Below the pieces are notes generated by a model. The model was not told the DNA's origin. It was given only the letters and a program-made list of their open reading frames with translations, and searched no databases. Below, piece after piece: positions 17,444-27,376 of a stretch of 43,981 nucleotides of DNA. This stretch comes from Deltaproteobacteria bacterium (GTDB lineage Bacteria > Myxococcota_C > UBA6777). Made by a program: the position numbers and the translations under genes. The stretch covers positions 1-43,981 of the forward strand of contig PCBK01000071.1 of NCBI GenBank assembly GCA_002731275.1, read 5' to 3'. Each line of letters opens with the position of its first letter. Position 1 is the stretch's first letter.

Positions 17444-17788
17444 ATGAGCAGCGAAAAAGACACCTACTACAAACCAGAACACCTTCCACAATTTGGCGAC
17501 ATCGCAGAAGGCAACAGTGAACTCGCGCAAAAGTTTTTCTCATACTACGGCGCAGTGTTTGAAGAAGGCGCACTGAGTAAGCGCGAAAAGTCCCTCATCG
17601 CGTTGGCCGTCGCACACGCCGTCCAATGTCCCTATTGTATTGATGCCTACAGCAAGTCCTCTCTACAGCAAGGCTCCGACCTCGAAGAGATGACCGAAGC
17701 GATCCACGTCGCCACAGCGATCCGAGGCGGTGCCTCTCTGATCCACGGTCTGCAAATGATGGAACATGCCAACAAAATGAGTATGTGA
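17444..17788 (+). CDS. Alkylhydroperoxidase-like CxxC protein (carboxymuconolactone decarboxylase fold)
   Basis: A 114-aa all-helical protein of the CMD/AhpD family. The redox motif is QCPYCIDAY (Cys62, Cys65), preceded by LSKREKSLIALAVAHAV and followed by AIHVATAIRGGASLIHG, the normal family pattern. Short CMD proteins of this type are typically encoded next to ArsS, as here, and are labelled arsenosugar-biosynthesis-associated peroxidase-like proteins; in some relatives one Cys is selenocysteine. This one has plain Cys codons. The ATG at 17444 follows AAGAG; a frame from 17387 is less likely because it adds a non-conserved extension. The gap to arsS is 141 bases. Confidence 0.85.
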   Translation: MSSEKDTYYKPEHLPQFGDIAEGNSELAQKFFSYYGAVFEEGALSKREKSLIALAVAHAVQCPYCIDAYSKSSLQQGSDLEEMTEAIHVATAIRGGASLIHGLQMMEHANKMSM

Positions 17789-17929
17789 GAGACAACACAT
17801 CACTCATTCAAACACGCTCTCCCACCAGATACAACTTCGCATCGTTGTAACAATAGGGAGACACTCCCGACAGGTATGAGAGAAGACACAGACAGCTCGT
17901 CAGTCGCACAAAAGCCACAGGAGAAAGAC

Positions 17930-19063
<1,134 letters not shown>

Positions 19064-19145
19064 GTGTCTCCCACCAGAGCGCTGAGACATGAGGGGGGAC
19101 AAATCGAACCGCATTGGACCAGATTGCATCTACAAGATGGTTCCT

Positions 19146-19173
19146 TTGACATCCACATCTTTCCGCGTATGCT
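19146..19173 (+). promoter_or_regulatory. Promoter candidate for the TIGR03960/DUF2344 gene
   Basis: TTGACA at 19146-19151 (consensus -35), a 16-base spacer, then TATGCT at 19168-19173 (4/6). It lies 85 bases upstream of the ATG at 19259 and downstream of the arsS stop. It supports both a separate transcript and the later start choice for the radical SAM gene. Confidence 0.45.
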
Positions 19174-19258
19174 GGACAGACGCAAAACGTGGCAAAAGCC
19201 TGATGAGGCCATGTTGGCCCAAGATATCCAAAACGCAACCATTACGGAGTGTCACCCG

Positions 19259-22222
19259 ATGAAAGAGCATCCCTATGCATCCTTTCTCCATCACGTCGAA
19301 AAACCCGCCCGCTACATCGGCGGCGAATACAACTCCATCGTCAAACATTGGGACGATGTCGATGTCACAATGGCCTTGTGCTTTCCGGATCTCTACGACA
19401 TCGGAATGAGCCACCTTGGGACCAAGATCCTTTACTCCATCATCAACAAAAGCGCAGACTTATGTGCAGAGCGCTGTTACTGTCCGTGGCCAGACATGGA
19501 AGAAGCCCTGCGCAGTCACGAGCTGCCCCTTCTCAGCCTCGAAACGCACCGCCCACTCAAAGATTTCGACGTCGTTGGATTCTCGCTCCAATACGAGATG
19601 ACCTTCACCAACGTCTTGACGATGATGGACCTCGGCGGTATCCCACTCCACGCAGACAAACGCACCCTCGACGATCCATTGATCATCGCAGGCGGTCCAG
19701 TCGCGACACAGCCCGAGCCAATGTCTCCCTTCATCGACGTCTTCCTCGTAGGTGACGCAGAAGAACGACTCCCACGTCTGTTACGCCATTACAAACAACT
19801 GAAACAAGAAGGACAACTCACACGCACAGAGATCCTGATCGAGTTGGCCAAAGAAGGTGGTCTTTACTGCCCCGCGTTGTACGAACGCGAGCTATGTGAA
19901 CGTTCATCATTGATGTACGTCGCACGTCCCAAATACGACGGTGTCCCCGAGTTTGTAGAACGCGCCTTCCTCGACGACATTGGCCGATACGCGTTCCCAG
20001 ACGACTCCCCCGTCGCGGTCGCTGAGGCGATCTTCGATCGGATGTCCATCGAGATCTCACGCGGTTGCACAGAAGGTTGTCGCTTTTGTCAGGCCGGAAT
20101 GATCTACCGCCCGGTCCGAGAGCGAGGGCCAGACGAGATTGTCGATACGCTCCTCTCCGCGCTTGAAAAAGGTGGATACGACGAAGCCGCGATCACGTCC
20201 TTGTCGACCGCTGACTACTCCTGTATCAATCCGCTGATCTCCAAACTGATGGATAAATTGCGCCGCAAAAAAGTATCCCTTGGGATCTCCAGTCTTCGCG
20301 CGTATGGTCTTGACGAAAATATGCTCGATGAGATCGCGAGTGTCAAAGCGACAGGGCTTACATTTGCCCCAGAAGCCGGTAGTCAACGAATGCGTGATGT
20401 CATCAACAAAAACATCACGGAAGACGATATCTACACCACCTGTCACCGCGTCTTCTCTCGTGGCTGGAACAAGATGAAGCTGTACTTCATTATTGGATTG
20501 CCCACAGAAGAAGAGGACGACATCATGGGCATCGCCAAAATGGGACGGCAGGCTTATGAGATCGGCAAACTCTACCAAAAAAATCGCCTTCAAGTCGTCG
20601 TCTCCGTCTCCAGTCACGTGCCCAAACCACACACCCCCTTCCAATGGGCGGCGATGGACACGATGGAGCAGATCGACGCCAAGCAGGACATGTTGCGCTC
20701 TCTCTCCAAAAAGTGGAAGTTCAAATTTCGCCACCACGAGAAACGTATCAGCCACCTCGAAGGGATCGTTGCCCGCGGTGATACCCGCACGAGTTGGTTG
20801 ATCGAAGAAGCTTGGCGCCGTGGCGCACGCTTTGATGGATGGGATGAACATCTCAAGCGCAACTGGGACATCTGGCAAGAGACACTCGAAGCCTGGGAAG
20901 CCCACCAGCAAATCGATCGAAGTATCTATCTGCGCACACTCCCTCTCGATGGGCACCTCCCCTGGGAACACATCGATGTCGGTCTCACCGAAGGTTTTCT
21001 CGCCAAAGAGTACAAAAAATCACTCGGCAGTAAGCTCAGCCCCCCTTGTGGTAAGCCCAACAAAGCGCAGGTCCACCACACCAACTTGCAAGACGCGTTG
21101 GGTGAGACACGCAAACTCGTCTGTTACCACTGCGGTATCGCCTGCGACCTCGATGACATGAAGCAAAAACGCATCGACTACCTCACGGTGATGGGTGCGG
21201 AGGAACCTGTCGGCCCCAAAGAAGGCAACAACGCCCGTGAAAATGCACTCGAGCGCATTCAGGCTGGAAAAACTCCTCACGACTTCAAGCAAGGAGAGCG
21301 CAAACGTTATCGCCTTCGCTACACAAAACTGAATCCAGTCAGTCTCCAAGGGCACCAAGACCTCTTGCGCATCATCCCAAGGATCATGCACCGTGGTAGC
21401 CTCCCGATCTTCTACTCAGAGGGCTTCAGTCCGAAACCTGTGTTGAGCTTCGGCCCCGCCCTCAGCCTTGGTATCCAGGCCCTCAATGAATACGTCGACA
21501 TCGCGCTCACAGAGCACTACTCCGTCGAAGATTTACTCGCGTTGATGAACCTTCACGCTCCCAACGGATTGCACTTTACAGGTGTCAGACAGATCCGCGA
21601 AGGGCAAGATCGTGGCATCTCCAAATGCATCCGCGCCAAAGAATACGGTGTCCTATTCAACGAAGCACACCTCCAACAACTCGAAGACCTCTTCGCAGAC
21701 GACACCACAGACAGGACACTCTTCGAGAAGCTCACACAACGCTGTGAGGAGATCCAAGCGCTCGAAGAGATCCCCATTACAGTCCACCGCAAAAAGAAGT
21801 CTCGCACACTCGATCTCAAAGACACACTCCTCACCTTCTCGCCGATGATGCAGGCTGAGCTGCCAGAAGAACTACAACAAGATCCAGAGCGACTCGCTCT
21901 TCGGCTCACAGTCAAAGAACTCAACGGTCCTTCCATCCGACCTGCTGAGATGATTCAGCATCTCTTTGGGGTAAAAGTCGACCTCCACCAAATCGTCCGT
22001 GTCGGTTGCTGGAACCTCGATGAAGATGAAAACATCACAGATCCACTGCACGCAGGATTGCTCGAAGAAGAGCGCGATACATACGTCGCGACTTGCACGC
22101 TCAGCACTGCACGACTCACACAACAGAGCAAACAGAGCACCCCAACAACGACACTGACCAAACCCCTCACAGGAACCGCTCTACAAGACTTTCTTCAAGA
22201 TCCCCCCACACAGACGACCTGA
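19259..22222 (+). CDS. TIGR03960-type radical SAM protein fused to DUF2344
   Basis: A 987-aa protein. Residues about 5-240 resemble the N-terminal part of TIGR03960 proteins (VEKPARYIGGEYNSIVK, CFPDLYDIGMSHLGTKILY, LIIAGGPV). The radical SAM domain follows, with RGCTEGCRFCQAG (Cys270, Cys274, Cys277), TSLSTADY and FAPEAGSQRMRDVINK. A later Cys cluster, CYHCGIACD, lies near residue 622. From about residue 680 to 920 is DUF2344/TIGR03936 (YRLRYTKLNPVSLQGHQDLLRI, SEGFSPKPVLSFGPALSLGI). The C-terminal 60 residues are low complexity. The biochemical role is not established; the family is seen near RNase E/G and ribosomal-protein genes in other bacteria and may act on tRNA or rRNA. ATG 19259 has GGAG nine bases upstream and fits the family start, though the frame opens at 19064. 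Confidence 0.9.
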   Translation: MKEHPYASFLHHVEKPARYIGGEYNSIVKHWDDVDVTMALCFPDLYDIGMSHLGTKILYSIINKSADLCAERCYCPWPDMEEALRSHELPLLSLETHRPLKDFDVVGFSLQYEMTFTNVLTMMDLGGIPLHADKRTLDDPLIIAGGPVATQPEPMSPFIDVFLVGDAEERLPRLLRHYKQLKQEGQLTRTEILIELAKEGGLYCPALYERELCERSSLMYVARPKYDGVPEFVERAFLDDIGRYAFPDDSPVAVAEAIFDRMSIEISRGCTEGCRFCQAGMIYRPVRERGPDEIVDTLLSALEKGGYDEAAITSLSTADYSCINPLISKLMDKLRRKKVSLGISSLRAYGLDENMLDEIASVKATGLTFAPEAGSQRMRDVINKNITEDDIYTTCHRVFSRGWNKMKLYFIIGLPTEEEDDIMGIAKMGRQAYEIGKLYQKNRLQVVVSVSSHVPKPHTPFQWAAMDTMEQIDAKQDMLRSLSKKWKFKFRHHEKRISHLEGIVARGDTRTSWLIEEAWRRGARFDGWDEHLKRNWDIWQETLEAWEAHQQIDRSIYLRTLPLDGHLPWEHIDVGLTEGFLAKEYKKSLGSKLSPPCGKPNKAQVHHTNLQDALGETRKLVCYHCGIACDLDDMKQKRIDYLTVMGAEEPVGPKEGNNARENALERIQAGKTPHDFKQGERKRYRLRYTKLNPVSLQGHQDLLRIIPRIMHRGSLPIFYSEGFSPKPVLSFGPALSLGIQALNEYVDIALTEHYSVEDLLALMNLHAPNGLHFTGVRQIREGQDRGISKCIRAKEYGVLFNEAHLQQLEDLFADDTTDRTLFEKLTQRCEEIQALEEIPITVHRKKKSRTLDLKDTLLTFSPMMQAELPEELQQDPERLALRLTVKELNGPSIRPAEMIQHLFGVKVDLHQIVRVGCWNLDEDENITDPLHAGLLEEERDTYVATCTLSTARLTQQSKQSTPTTTLTKPLTGTALQDFLQDPPTQTT

Positions 22223-22289
22223 GACCACACCCACACGCCAACAAACGGCCTCAAATGTGTTCTAGACTGGTTTTTTTTGGATGGTTGGC

Positions 22290-22295
22290 TATAAT
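22290..22295 (+). promoter_or_regulatory. Perfect -10 box upstream of the MshEN repeat protein
   Basis: TATAAT at 22290-22295 is a perfect -10 hexamer in the 230-base gap before the gene at 22453. No good -35 is visible 16-18 bases upstream; that stretch is a T-run (22271-22278). The T-run has no GC stem before it, so I do not call it a terminator. Confidence 0.35.
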
Positions 22296-22452
22296 GTCTG
22301 CATGGCTTTGATACACGTCACACCCAACGCAACAAACATGTCCCCTCATGTAGACCGACATGCAGGGGAATGCGATCAAAGCCGTTCGACTGGAACATGG
22401 ATGCTCCTCCCTGTCAAAGGGAACGCCCAACGACGAGAAGACGAGTACAGTC

Positions 22453-24693
22453 ATGGCAAGTGATTCTTTCGGCGAATTTCTGATTCAGGAAGGTTGGATT
22501 CGTCGAGAACAATTGAATATGGCGATCGCTCTCCAACAAGAGATTGGTGGAGATATTGGTGAAGTCCTCGTAGCGCTCTCCATCCTGACCAGCCAACAAG
22601 TCAGTAACATCCGCAGAAAATGGATGGATGACAACACGATCGCGATCCCACTTGTACCTGCTCCCCAAGAGTTTCTCGCCTCGTTTGGCATTGAGTCCCC
22701 ACCCGATCTTGTCTCACTCGAAAAACTTTTCGCGTTGGACATCAGCACAACGCTCCTCAGCAGTCTCCCCTACAAAGAGGCGCTCTCACACAAAGTCCTG
22801 TTGCGCAAAATCGATCGAAACCACAAGCTGCTTTACATCACCGCCTCCGAAAAACTTCCAGAGGAGATCGCGGAGTGGTTAAAACAAGAGGCCAACGCAG
22901 AATTTCTGCACTACGAATTCGCAGCTGAAGAAGACCTCATCACAGCCATCCGGTATCATTACGGTCGGGATCTCCAACCCAAGCTCCCCAAGCCAACTAG
23001 CAATGTAGGCTCCCACCTTCCCTCCCTTTCGGACATCGTGTCCCAAAACTTTGACAAAACAGAGGTCATCCCAACCGTCCCACCACCCGACTACCTGCTC
23101 GCGATGGCCCCACAACGCGCCCCACGCCCAAACGAGGCCCACAAAAACGAAAGATCCCCCGGACACAATCGCCCCTCCTCTGGCTACACGATGGCCCCCC
23201 CACAACAAGGGACCAACTCGTACAAAACCTATCCCCCCCAACAACAGGCTCCAAACAGACGTCCACCCTCTCACGAAGAGATCGCGAGACAAGTTCCAAA
23301 CCGAAGAAGACAACCCTCTCACGAAGAGATCGCGAGACAAAGAGCGCCACAACAAAGACCCCCCTCTCACGAAGAGATCGCGAGACAAAGAGCACCACAA
23401 CAAAGACCACCACAGCGCCCTTCTTCAGGCTATGCGACGACACCTCGTCCAGGGCAACGTCCCTCTTCAGGCAACGCGACCATCCCTCGTCCAGAGCAAG
23501 GTTCCGGCTCCTTTAGAACATACCCAGAGCAAGGCTCTGGGACGTTCAGAGCCCACCCAGACCACCAGTCAGGTTCACATCGCACATATCCTCCTCGACA
23601 ACAGACACCTGAGCGGAGACCCCCTTCTCACGAGGAGATACAGAGACAGATACACCGCAGACCTCCTTCTCATGAAGAGATCGCGAGGCAAAGAGCACCC
23701 CAACAGAGAGCGCCACAACAGAGACCACCCTCTCATGAAGAGATCGCGAGGCAAAGAGCACCACAGCAGAGGCCACCACAACGTCCTTCCTCCGGTTATG
23801 CAACGACGCCTCGTCCAGGACAACGTCCTTCCTCCGGTTATGCGACGACGCCTCGTCCAGAGCAACGGCCCTCTTCAGGCAACGCAACCATCCCTCGTCC
23901 AGAGCAAGGTTCCGGCTCCTTCAGAACGTATCCAGAGCAAGGCTCCGGGACGTTTAGAGCCCACCCAGACCACCAGTCAGGTTCATATCGCACATATCCT
24001 CCTCAACAACAGGCACCTGAGCGGAGACCCCCTTCTCACGAGGAGATACAGAGACAGGTACACCGCAGACCTCCTTCTCATGAAGAGTTACAACGGCAAG
24101 GTCTCGGACCACAAAACACCGCACAAAACCCAGCATCAAGATACACCCCAGCTCGTCCATCGTCTGGATATACCTCCGTCCCGACACCAGCCCCCTCGGC
24201 ACCAGAGGAAGACGCGAACGCACAGGAAGACTCGCAAGACTTGGGAATGCACTACACGAAGCACCGCATCCCACCAAGGCGACCTGTGACACCAAAGAAA
24301 ACAGATCTTCCACCGTCCTCAGAGTCAGCGCCTCCAGCGAAGATACCAACCGTCGTGGGGACCCTCTCATCCGACTCACTGCCAGCAGCCAATGTAGAGG
24401 AACAAGAGCCCAACCCCAAAGGACAAAAGCGCGCCTCGTTGGATGCTATTCTTTCGCAGTACGAAGCCCCTCATAAGGAGAGCATCTCACAATACTCGCT
24501 CAACGCAACGGGGCATAAAGAGCGTGTCCACATCCGCAAACCAAACTCCGCTCCCAAACCGCAGATCATGAGGCGCAAACCTCGCTCAGGACAAGAAGAC
24601 GATAGCCCCCCAGAAGGTACAGGCGAACGCATCACGCCTAACTTCTCTCGTGCTCGTCGCCCCCGCCTCATCCCCAAAGACGACAAAAAGTAA
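22453..24693 (+). CDS. MshEN (GspE N-terminal) domain protein with long Pro/Arg/Gln repeat tail
   Basis: A 746-aa protein without signal peptide or membrane segments. Residues 1-60 carry two motifs like those with which MshEN domains bind c-di-GMP (FGEFLIQEGWIRREQL and IGEVLVALSILTSQQV); the usual leading Arg-Leu is Ser-Phe in the first and Asp-Ile in the second. Residues 85-175 match the rest of the GspE_N/MshEN fold (LEKLFALDIS ... DLITAIRYHYG). No ATPase domain follows. Residues about 210-590 are disordered repeats: eight PSHEE(I/L) units and seven PSSG units separated by RAPQQ, PRPEQ and QGSGSFRTYP-type blocks. The C-terminal 150 residues are acidic, then basic (SRARRPRLIPKDDKK). The frame opens at 22360; ATG 22453 begins the domain. 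Function unknown; a c-di-GMP-responsive scaffold is an inference. Confidence 0.8.
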   Translation: MASDSFGEFLIQEGWIRREQLNMAIALQQEIGGDIGEVLVALSILTSQQVSNIRRKWMDDNTIAIPLVPAPQEFLASFGIESPPDLVSLEKLFALDISTTLLSSLPYKEALSHKVLLRKIDRNHKLLYITASEKLPEEIAEWLKQEANAEFLHYEFAAEEDLITAIRYHYGRDLQPKLPKPTSNVGSHLPSLSDIVSQNFDKTEVIPTVPPPDYLLAMAPQRAPRPNEAHKNERSPGHNRPSSGYTMAPPQQGTNSYKTYPPQQQAPNRRPPSHEEIARQVPNRRRQPSHEEIARQRAPQQRPPSHEEIARQRAPQQRPPQRPSSGYATTPRPGQRPSSGNATIPRPEQGSGSFRTYPEQGSGTFRAHPDHQSGSHRTYPPRQQTPERRPPSHEEIQRQIHRRPPSHEEIARQRAPQQRAPQQRPPSHEEIARQRAPQQRPPQRPSSGYATTPRPGQRPSSGYATTPRPEQRPSSGNATIPRPEQGSGSFRTYPEQGSGTFRAHPDHQSGSYRTYPPQQQAPERRPPSHEEIQRQVHRRPPSHEELQRQGLGPQNTAQNPASRYTPARPSSGYTSVPTPAPSAPEEDANAQEDSQDLGMHYTKHRIPPRRPVTPKKTDLPPSSESAPPAKIPTVVGTLSSDSLPAANVEEQEPNPKGQKRASLDAILSQYEAPHKESISQYSLNATGHKERVHIRKPNSAPKPQIMRRKPRSGQEDDSPPEGTGERITPNFSRARRPRLIPKDDKK
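23266..24094 (+). repeat. In-gene tandem duplication with nested 14-codon repeats
   Basis: Inside the repeat-tail gene a block of about 400 bases is present twice in tandem. The segment starting GTTCCGGCTCC at 23501 returns at 23909, an offset of 408 bases, with only scattered, mostly silent differences over about 180 bases. The second copy carries an extra 42-base unit (codons for RPSSGYATTPRPEQ). Smaller 42-48-base units around PSHEEIARQRAPQQRP are nested in it. All offsets are multiples of three, so the frame is kept. Confidence 0.9.
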
Positions 24694-24707
24694 GCGCTGT
24701 GCTCCCT

Positions 24708-25208
24708 TCATTTTTTCAATGACAATGTTTCGTAGAGGAGCGCGAATGAATCGCCTTGGGGTTGGGGAAAGAGCAGACGACGAAGTGCCTTTTGGAAACA
24801 ACGATTGGCGCGCGGTACAGACGCAACAGTCGACTCAAGCTCACTACGCCAGACCTTTCCAGTCGGGCCAATCCACAAACGCACCTGCACGGCACGAAGA
24901 CCGTCCGGAAAAAAATGTCGAACTTTGCGCGCGCATCGAGCAAAAAGAGGACGGGCTTTGCGCAAAATGGCCGCGACAACGTTCTCATCGAGCTGCCCTT
25001 GCGGTCGACGACCATAGCGGGCAAAGGCACCTCCACGCATACGCGCTGTAAAGAACATTTTATTGGTCGCTTGGGGGATCTTCTTTGGTTGCTTCTCCGC
25101 GATCTTCTTGCGCTTCACTGTTTTCAACGGGGAATGGCTTACTTGATGCGTTGTCGTACAACCCACAAAATGAACCAAGAGCAAACAAACACAGACAACT
25201 CGACACAT
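24708..25208 (-). CDS. Small lipoprotein with AgmX/PglI-type C-terminal domain
   Basis: A 166-aa lipoprotein: MCRVVCVCLLLVHFVGC with Cys17 as lipidated residue, then a Lys-rich linker (VKRKKIAEKQPKKIPQ). Residues about 70-160 match the TonB-like C-terminal domain of AgmX/PglI proteins common in myxobacteria: GQLDENVVAAILRKARPLFARCA, VQVRLWIGPTGKVWRSELES, ANRCFQKALRRLLFPQPQGD. In larger members this domain sits at the end of gliding- or envelope-associated proteins. The frame opens at a GTG at 25262, but ATG 25208 after GGGTGAAG starts the signal peptide. It converges on the repeat-tail gene with 14 bases between stops. Confidence 0.8.
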   Translation of the reverse strand: MCRVVCVCLLLVHFVGCTTTHQVSHSPLKTVKRKKIAEKQPKKIPQATNKMFFTARMRGGAFARYGRRPQGQLDENVVAAILRKARPLFARCARKVRHFFPDGLRAVQVRLWIGPTGKVWRSELESTVASVPRANRCFQKALRRLLFPQPQGDSFALLYETLSLKK

Positions 25209-25359
25209 CACTTCACCCAAAAAAGCATGGAATACCCACGAATCACTCCATGAGCAGGACACATACCACGTGAGCGCTTTTTCTCACGGTGGCACAAACG
25301 TAGTCTGGGGGTATTTGGCAAAAAACACAAGCCAAACACAACTCAAAACACCTCAGCTA

Positions 25360-25389
25360 TTGACATACAGGTAGAGAAGAAGTTCTTAT
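25360..25389 (+). promoter_or_regulatory. Promoter candidate for the acyltransferase-SDR operon
   Basis: TTGACA at 25360-25365 is a consensus -35. TCTTAT at 25384-25389 (4/6) follows after 18 bases. The predicted transcript would have a leader of about 48 bases to the TTG start at 25444. Confidence 0.45.
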
Positions 25390-25443
25390 GAGCGTAAGAA
25401 AAATCAAGAGCATTTATCTCCAACACAAGACTGGAGCGGGACG

Positions 25444-26322
25444 TTGAGTTTGTTTATCGACCCAGAAATCGCCGAACGAATCGAGCATATGGAGTTACCT
25501 TTTAACCAGTACGGGTACGATCCGTATGGTATTTCAAAAAAGCACCTGGGCTTTTTTATGACTGTACTGAGTCGCCTGTACAAGCATTACTTTTCGGTGA
25601 CAGCCTACGGCACAGAACATATCCCCAAGAGGGGTCGTGTGATGTTGGTGGGCAATCATTCGGGAGGTGTCGCAATTGACGGTGCGATGCTGATCACCTC
25701 CATGTTTATGGAGCTGGACCCACCTCGTCTAGCCCAAGGGATGGTCGAAAAGTTTATCCCTCAGATGCCTTTTGTGTCCGACTGGGCCTCTCGGATGGGT
25801 CAATTTACAGGCTTACCAGAGCATGCGGTCCAACTGCTCGAAGACGATCGTATGTTGATGGTCTTTCCAGAGGGAGCCCGTGGGACGGCAAAGCTATACA
25901 AAGAACGCAACAGCCTTGTGCGTTTTGGCACGGGCTTCATGCGCCTCGCGATGCAAACGAAGACCCCTATCGTACCGTTGTCATTTATCGGCGCTGGAGA
26001 GATCCTGCCAACCGTCGCCAACCTATACACACTTGGACGCCTTATGGGTGTCCCCTACATCCCTGTGACCAAATATCTGGTCCCCGTCCCGCTGCCCTCT
26101 CCATGCCAAATTCACTTTGGTGAGCCGCTCTTCTTCGAAGGTGACGGAACCGAAGTAGACGAACTGATCGAAGAAAATGTCGAGCAAGTGAAGATGCGCA
26201 TCGCGACACTCTTGCAACGTGGACTGGACCTACGCCAAGAAGACGGACATGGCCCCTCCCCTGAGCAAGTCAAAGCCGCAAACCAAGAACATGCCGCGAA
26301 GACAGCAGGAGAGGGAGCATGA
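25444..26322 (+). CDS. Lysophospholipid acyltransferase family protein (PlsC-like)
   Basis: A 292-aa glycerolipid-type acyltransferase. Seen: [28 protein letters not shown] with the catalytic His72 and Asp79 (HX6D spacing, longer than the HX4D of classical PlsC but found in a subgroup of the superfamily), [13 protein letters not shown] (acyl-acceptor phosphate site), and [12 protein letters not shown]. It should move an acyl chain from acyl-CoA or acyl-ACP to a lipid acceptor at the inner membrane; the acceptor is unknown. There is no clear membrane segment. The start is TTG, seven bases after GGAG. Its end overlaps the next gene's start by four bases, so both are translated together. Confidence 0.87.
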   Translation: MSLFIDPEIAERIEHMELPFNQYGYDPYGISKKHLGFFMTVLSRLYKHYFSVTAYGTEHIPKRGRVMLVGNHSGGVAIDGAMLITSMFMELDPPRLAQGMVEKFIPQMPFVSDWASRMGQFTGLPEHAVQLLEDDRMLMVFPEGARGTAKLYKERNSLVRFGTGFMRLAMQTKTPIVPLSFIGAGEILPTVANLYTLGRLMGVPYIPVTKYLVPVPLPSPCQIHFGEPLFFEGDGTEVDELIEENVEQVKMRIATLLQRGLDLRQEDGHGPSPEQVKAANQEHAAKTAGEGA

Positions 26323-27230
26323 AAGTACTGATCACAGGTATATCCGGCAATCTAGGGCGAAGGGTCGCGATGCGTTTGTCTCACAACGGCCACGAAGTCC
26401 TCGGGATCGATCGCCGCCCCTGGCCAGATGCCCCCAAGGGGATCGAGGTCTTCGATACAGATATTCGCAAACGTCCTGCAGAAGAGGTCTTTCGCACAAC
26501 CAAACCTGACGCTGTCATTCACATGGCGACAGTTACATACCTGACAGATAGAGCAGAGGAACGCTATCGCATCAACCTCGGTGGGACACGTGCGATCTTC
26601 CGCCACTGTGACAACTACGACGTCAAACACACCGTTTTTGTCGGACGACACACATACTACGGAGCCGCCCCCGACGCGCCGATGTACCACACAGAAGACG
26701 ATCCACCGATGGCAGTCAGCACCTTCCCAGAGCTCGCCGACCTCGTCGCCGCTGATCTCTTTGCAGGCTCTGCCATGTGGCGCTATCAGGATATGACGAC
26801 CGCCGTCCTTCGTCTGTGCTACATCCTCGGACCCTCCAAAAAGGGCACGCTCGCCAACTATCTCAAAGGACCACGAGTCCCCACAGCTCTCGGCTTCGAC
26901 CCTCTCTACCAATTCATCCACGAAGATGACGCCGCCGCTGCGATCTGTGTCGCCCTTGAACACAAAGTACACGGAGTCTACAACATCGCGGGACCACAAC
27001 CCATCCCATTGTCAGCATTGATCCGCTTTACAGAGCGCACACACGTCCCGATCCCCGAGCGCTGGTTCAACAACTTTCAGGGAAAATTTGGGCTCTCCAG
27101 ACTCCCCAAAGGCTCCCTCAATCACATCAAATACCCCGTCGTTGTTTCCAGCGAAGCCTTCCGTGAGGCAACAGGCTTTGCACACAGCTTCGACGAAGTA
27201 CAAACCATGCAATCCTTCCTTTGGTCCTGA
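26319..27230 (+). CDS. Atypical extended SDR (NAD-dependent epimerase/dehydratase family)
   Basis: A 303-aa protein. The N-terminal Rossmann motif is complete ([14 protein letters not shown], TGxxGxxG), with DTDIRK and VIHMATVTY as further family blocks and [12 protein letters not shown] near the C-terminus. The place where extended SDRs have the catalytic YxxxK reads FPELA within [13 protein letters not shown], so both Tyr and Lys appear replaced. Dinucleotide binding is likely; ordinary SDR catalysis is doubtful. It starts with an ATGA overlap with the acyltransferase, which implies a joint role, perhaps in lipid modification. The alignment of the active site is by eye. Confidence 0.85.
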   Translation: MKVLITGISGNLGRRVAMRLSHNGHEVLGIDRRPWPDAPKGIEVFDTDIRKRPAEEVFRTTKPDAVIHMATVTYLTDRAEERYRINLGGTRAIFRHCDNYDVKHTVFVGRHTYYGAAPDAPMYHTEDDPPMAVSTFPELADLVAADLFAGSAMWRYQDMTTAVLRLCYILGPSKKGTLANYLKGPRVPTALGFDPLYQFIHEDDAAAAICVALEHKVHGVYNIAGPQPIPLSALIRFTERTHVPIPERWFNNFQGKFGLSRLPKGSLNHIKYPVVVSSEAFREATGFAHSFDEVQTMQSFLWS

Positions 27231-27301
27231 CACCTCGACACAAGTCCCCCAAAAAACCAACACGAAGAGACCGTCTCGTCCGTTGAAATAGCCCTCTCCT
27301 A

Positions 27302-27330
27302 TTGTGCTCCCCCACACAAAAGATTACAAT
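27302..27330 (+). promoter_or_regulatory. Promoter candidate for the Cys-rich lipoprotein gene
   Basis: TTGTGC at 27302-27307 (3/6), a 17-base spacer, TACAAT at 27325-27330 (5/6). The TTG start at 27377 lies 47 bases downstream. Confidence 0.4.
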
Positions 27331-27376
27331 CGCAGAAGTCATTGGTGTGTGATTGAAGGAATGTGAGGTTGTTGTT

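Noticed and set aside
17857-17870. GGGAG/CTCCC mini-hairpin before arsS as a terminator or SECIS-like element
   Set aside because: The stem is only five bases with a three-base loop and no T-run; no in-frame TGA codon needs a SECIS element here.
20057-20971. 304-codon open frame antisense to the TIGR03960 gene
   Set aside because: It mirrors a highly conserved radical SAM coding region with C-rich third positions; no family match and no ribosome binding site.
23266-24094. Regular DNA repeats suggestive of a CRISPR array
   Set aside because: The repeats are coding, in frame, unequal in spacing, and there are no unique spacers or cas genes.
23051-24289. 412-codon open frame on the plus strand inside the repeat-tail gene, in another frame
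   Set aside because: It is a by-product of the low-complexity repeats; it lacks a ribosome binding site, and the main frame continues a real domain and keeps repeat units in phase.
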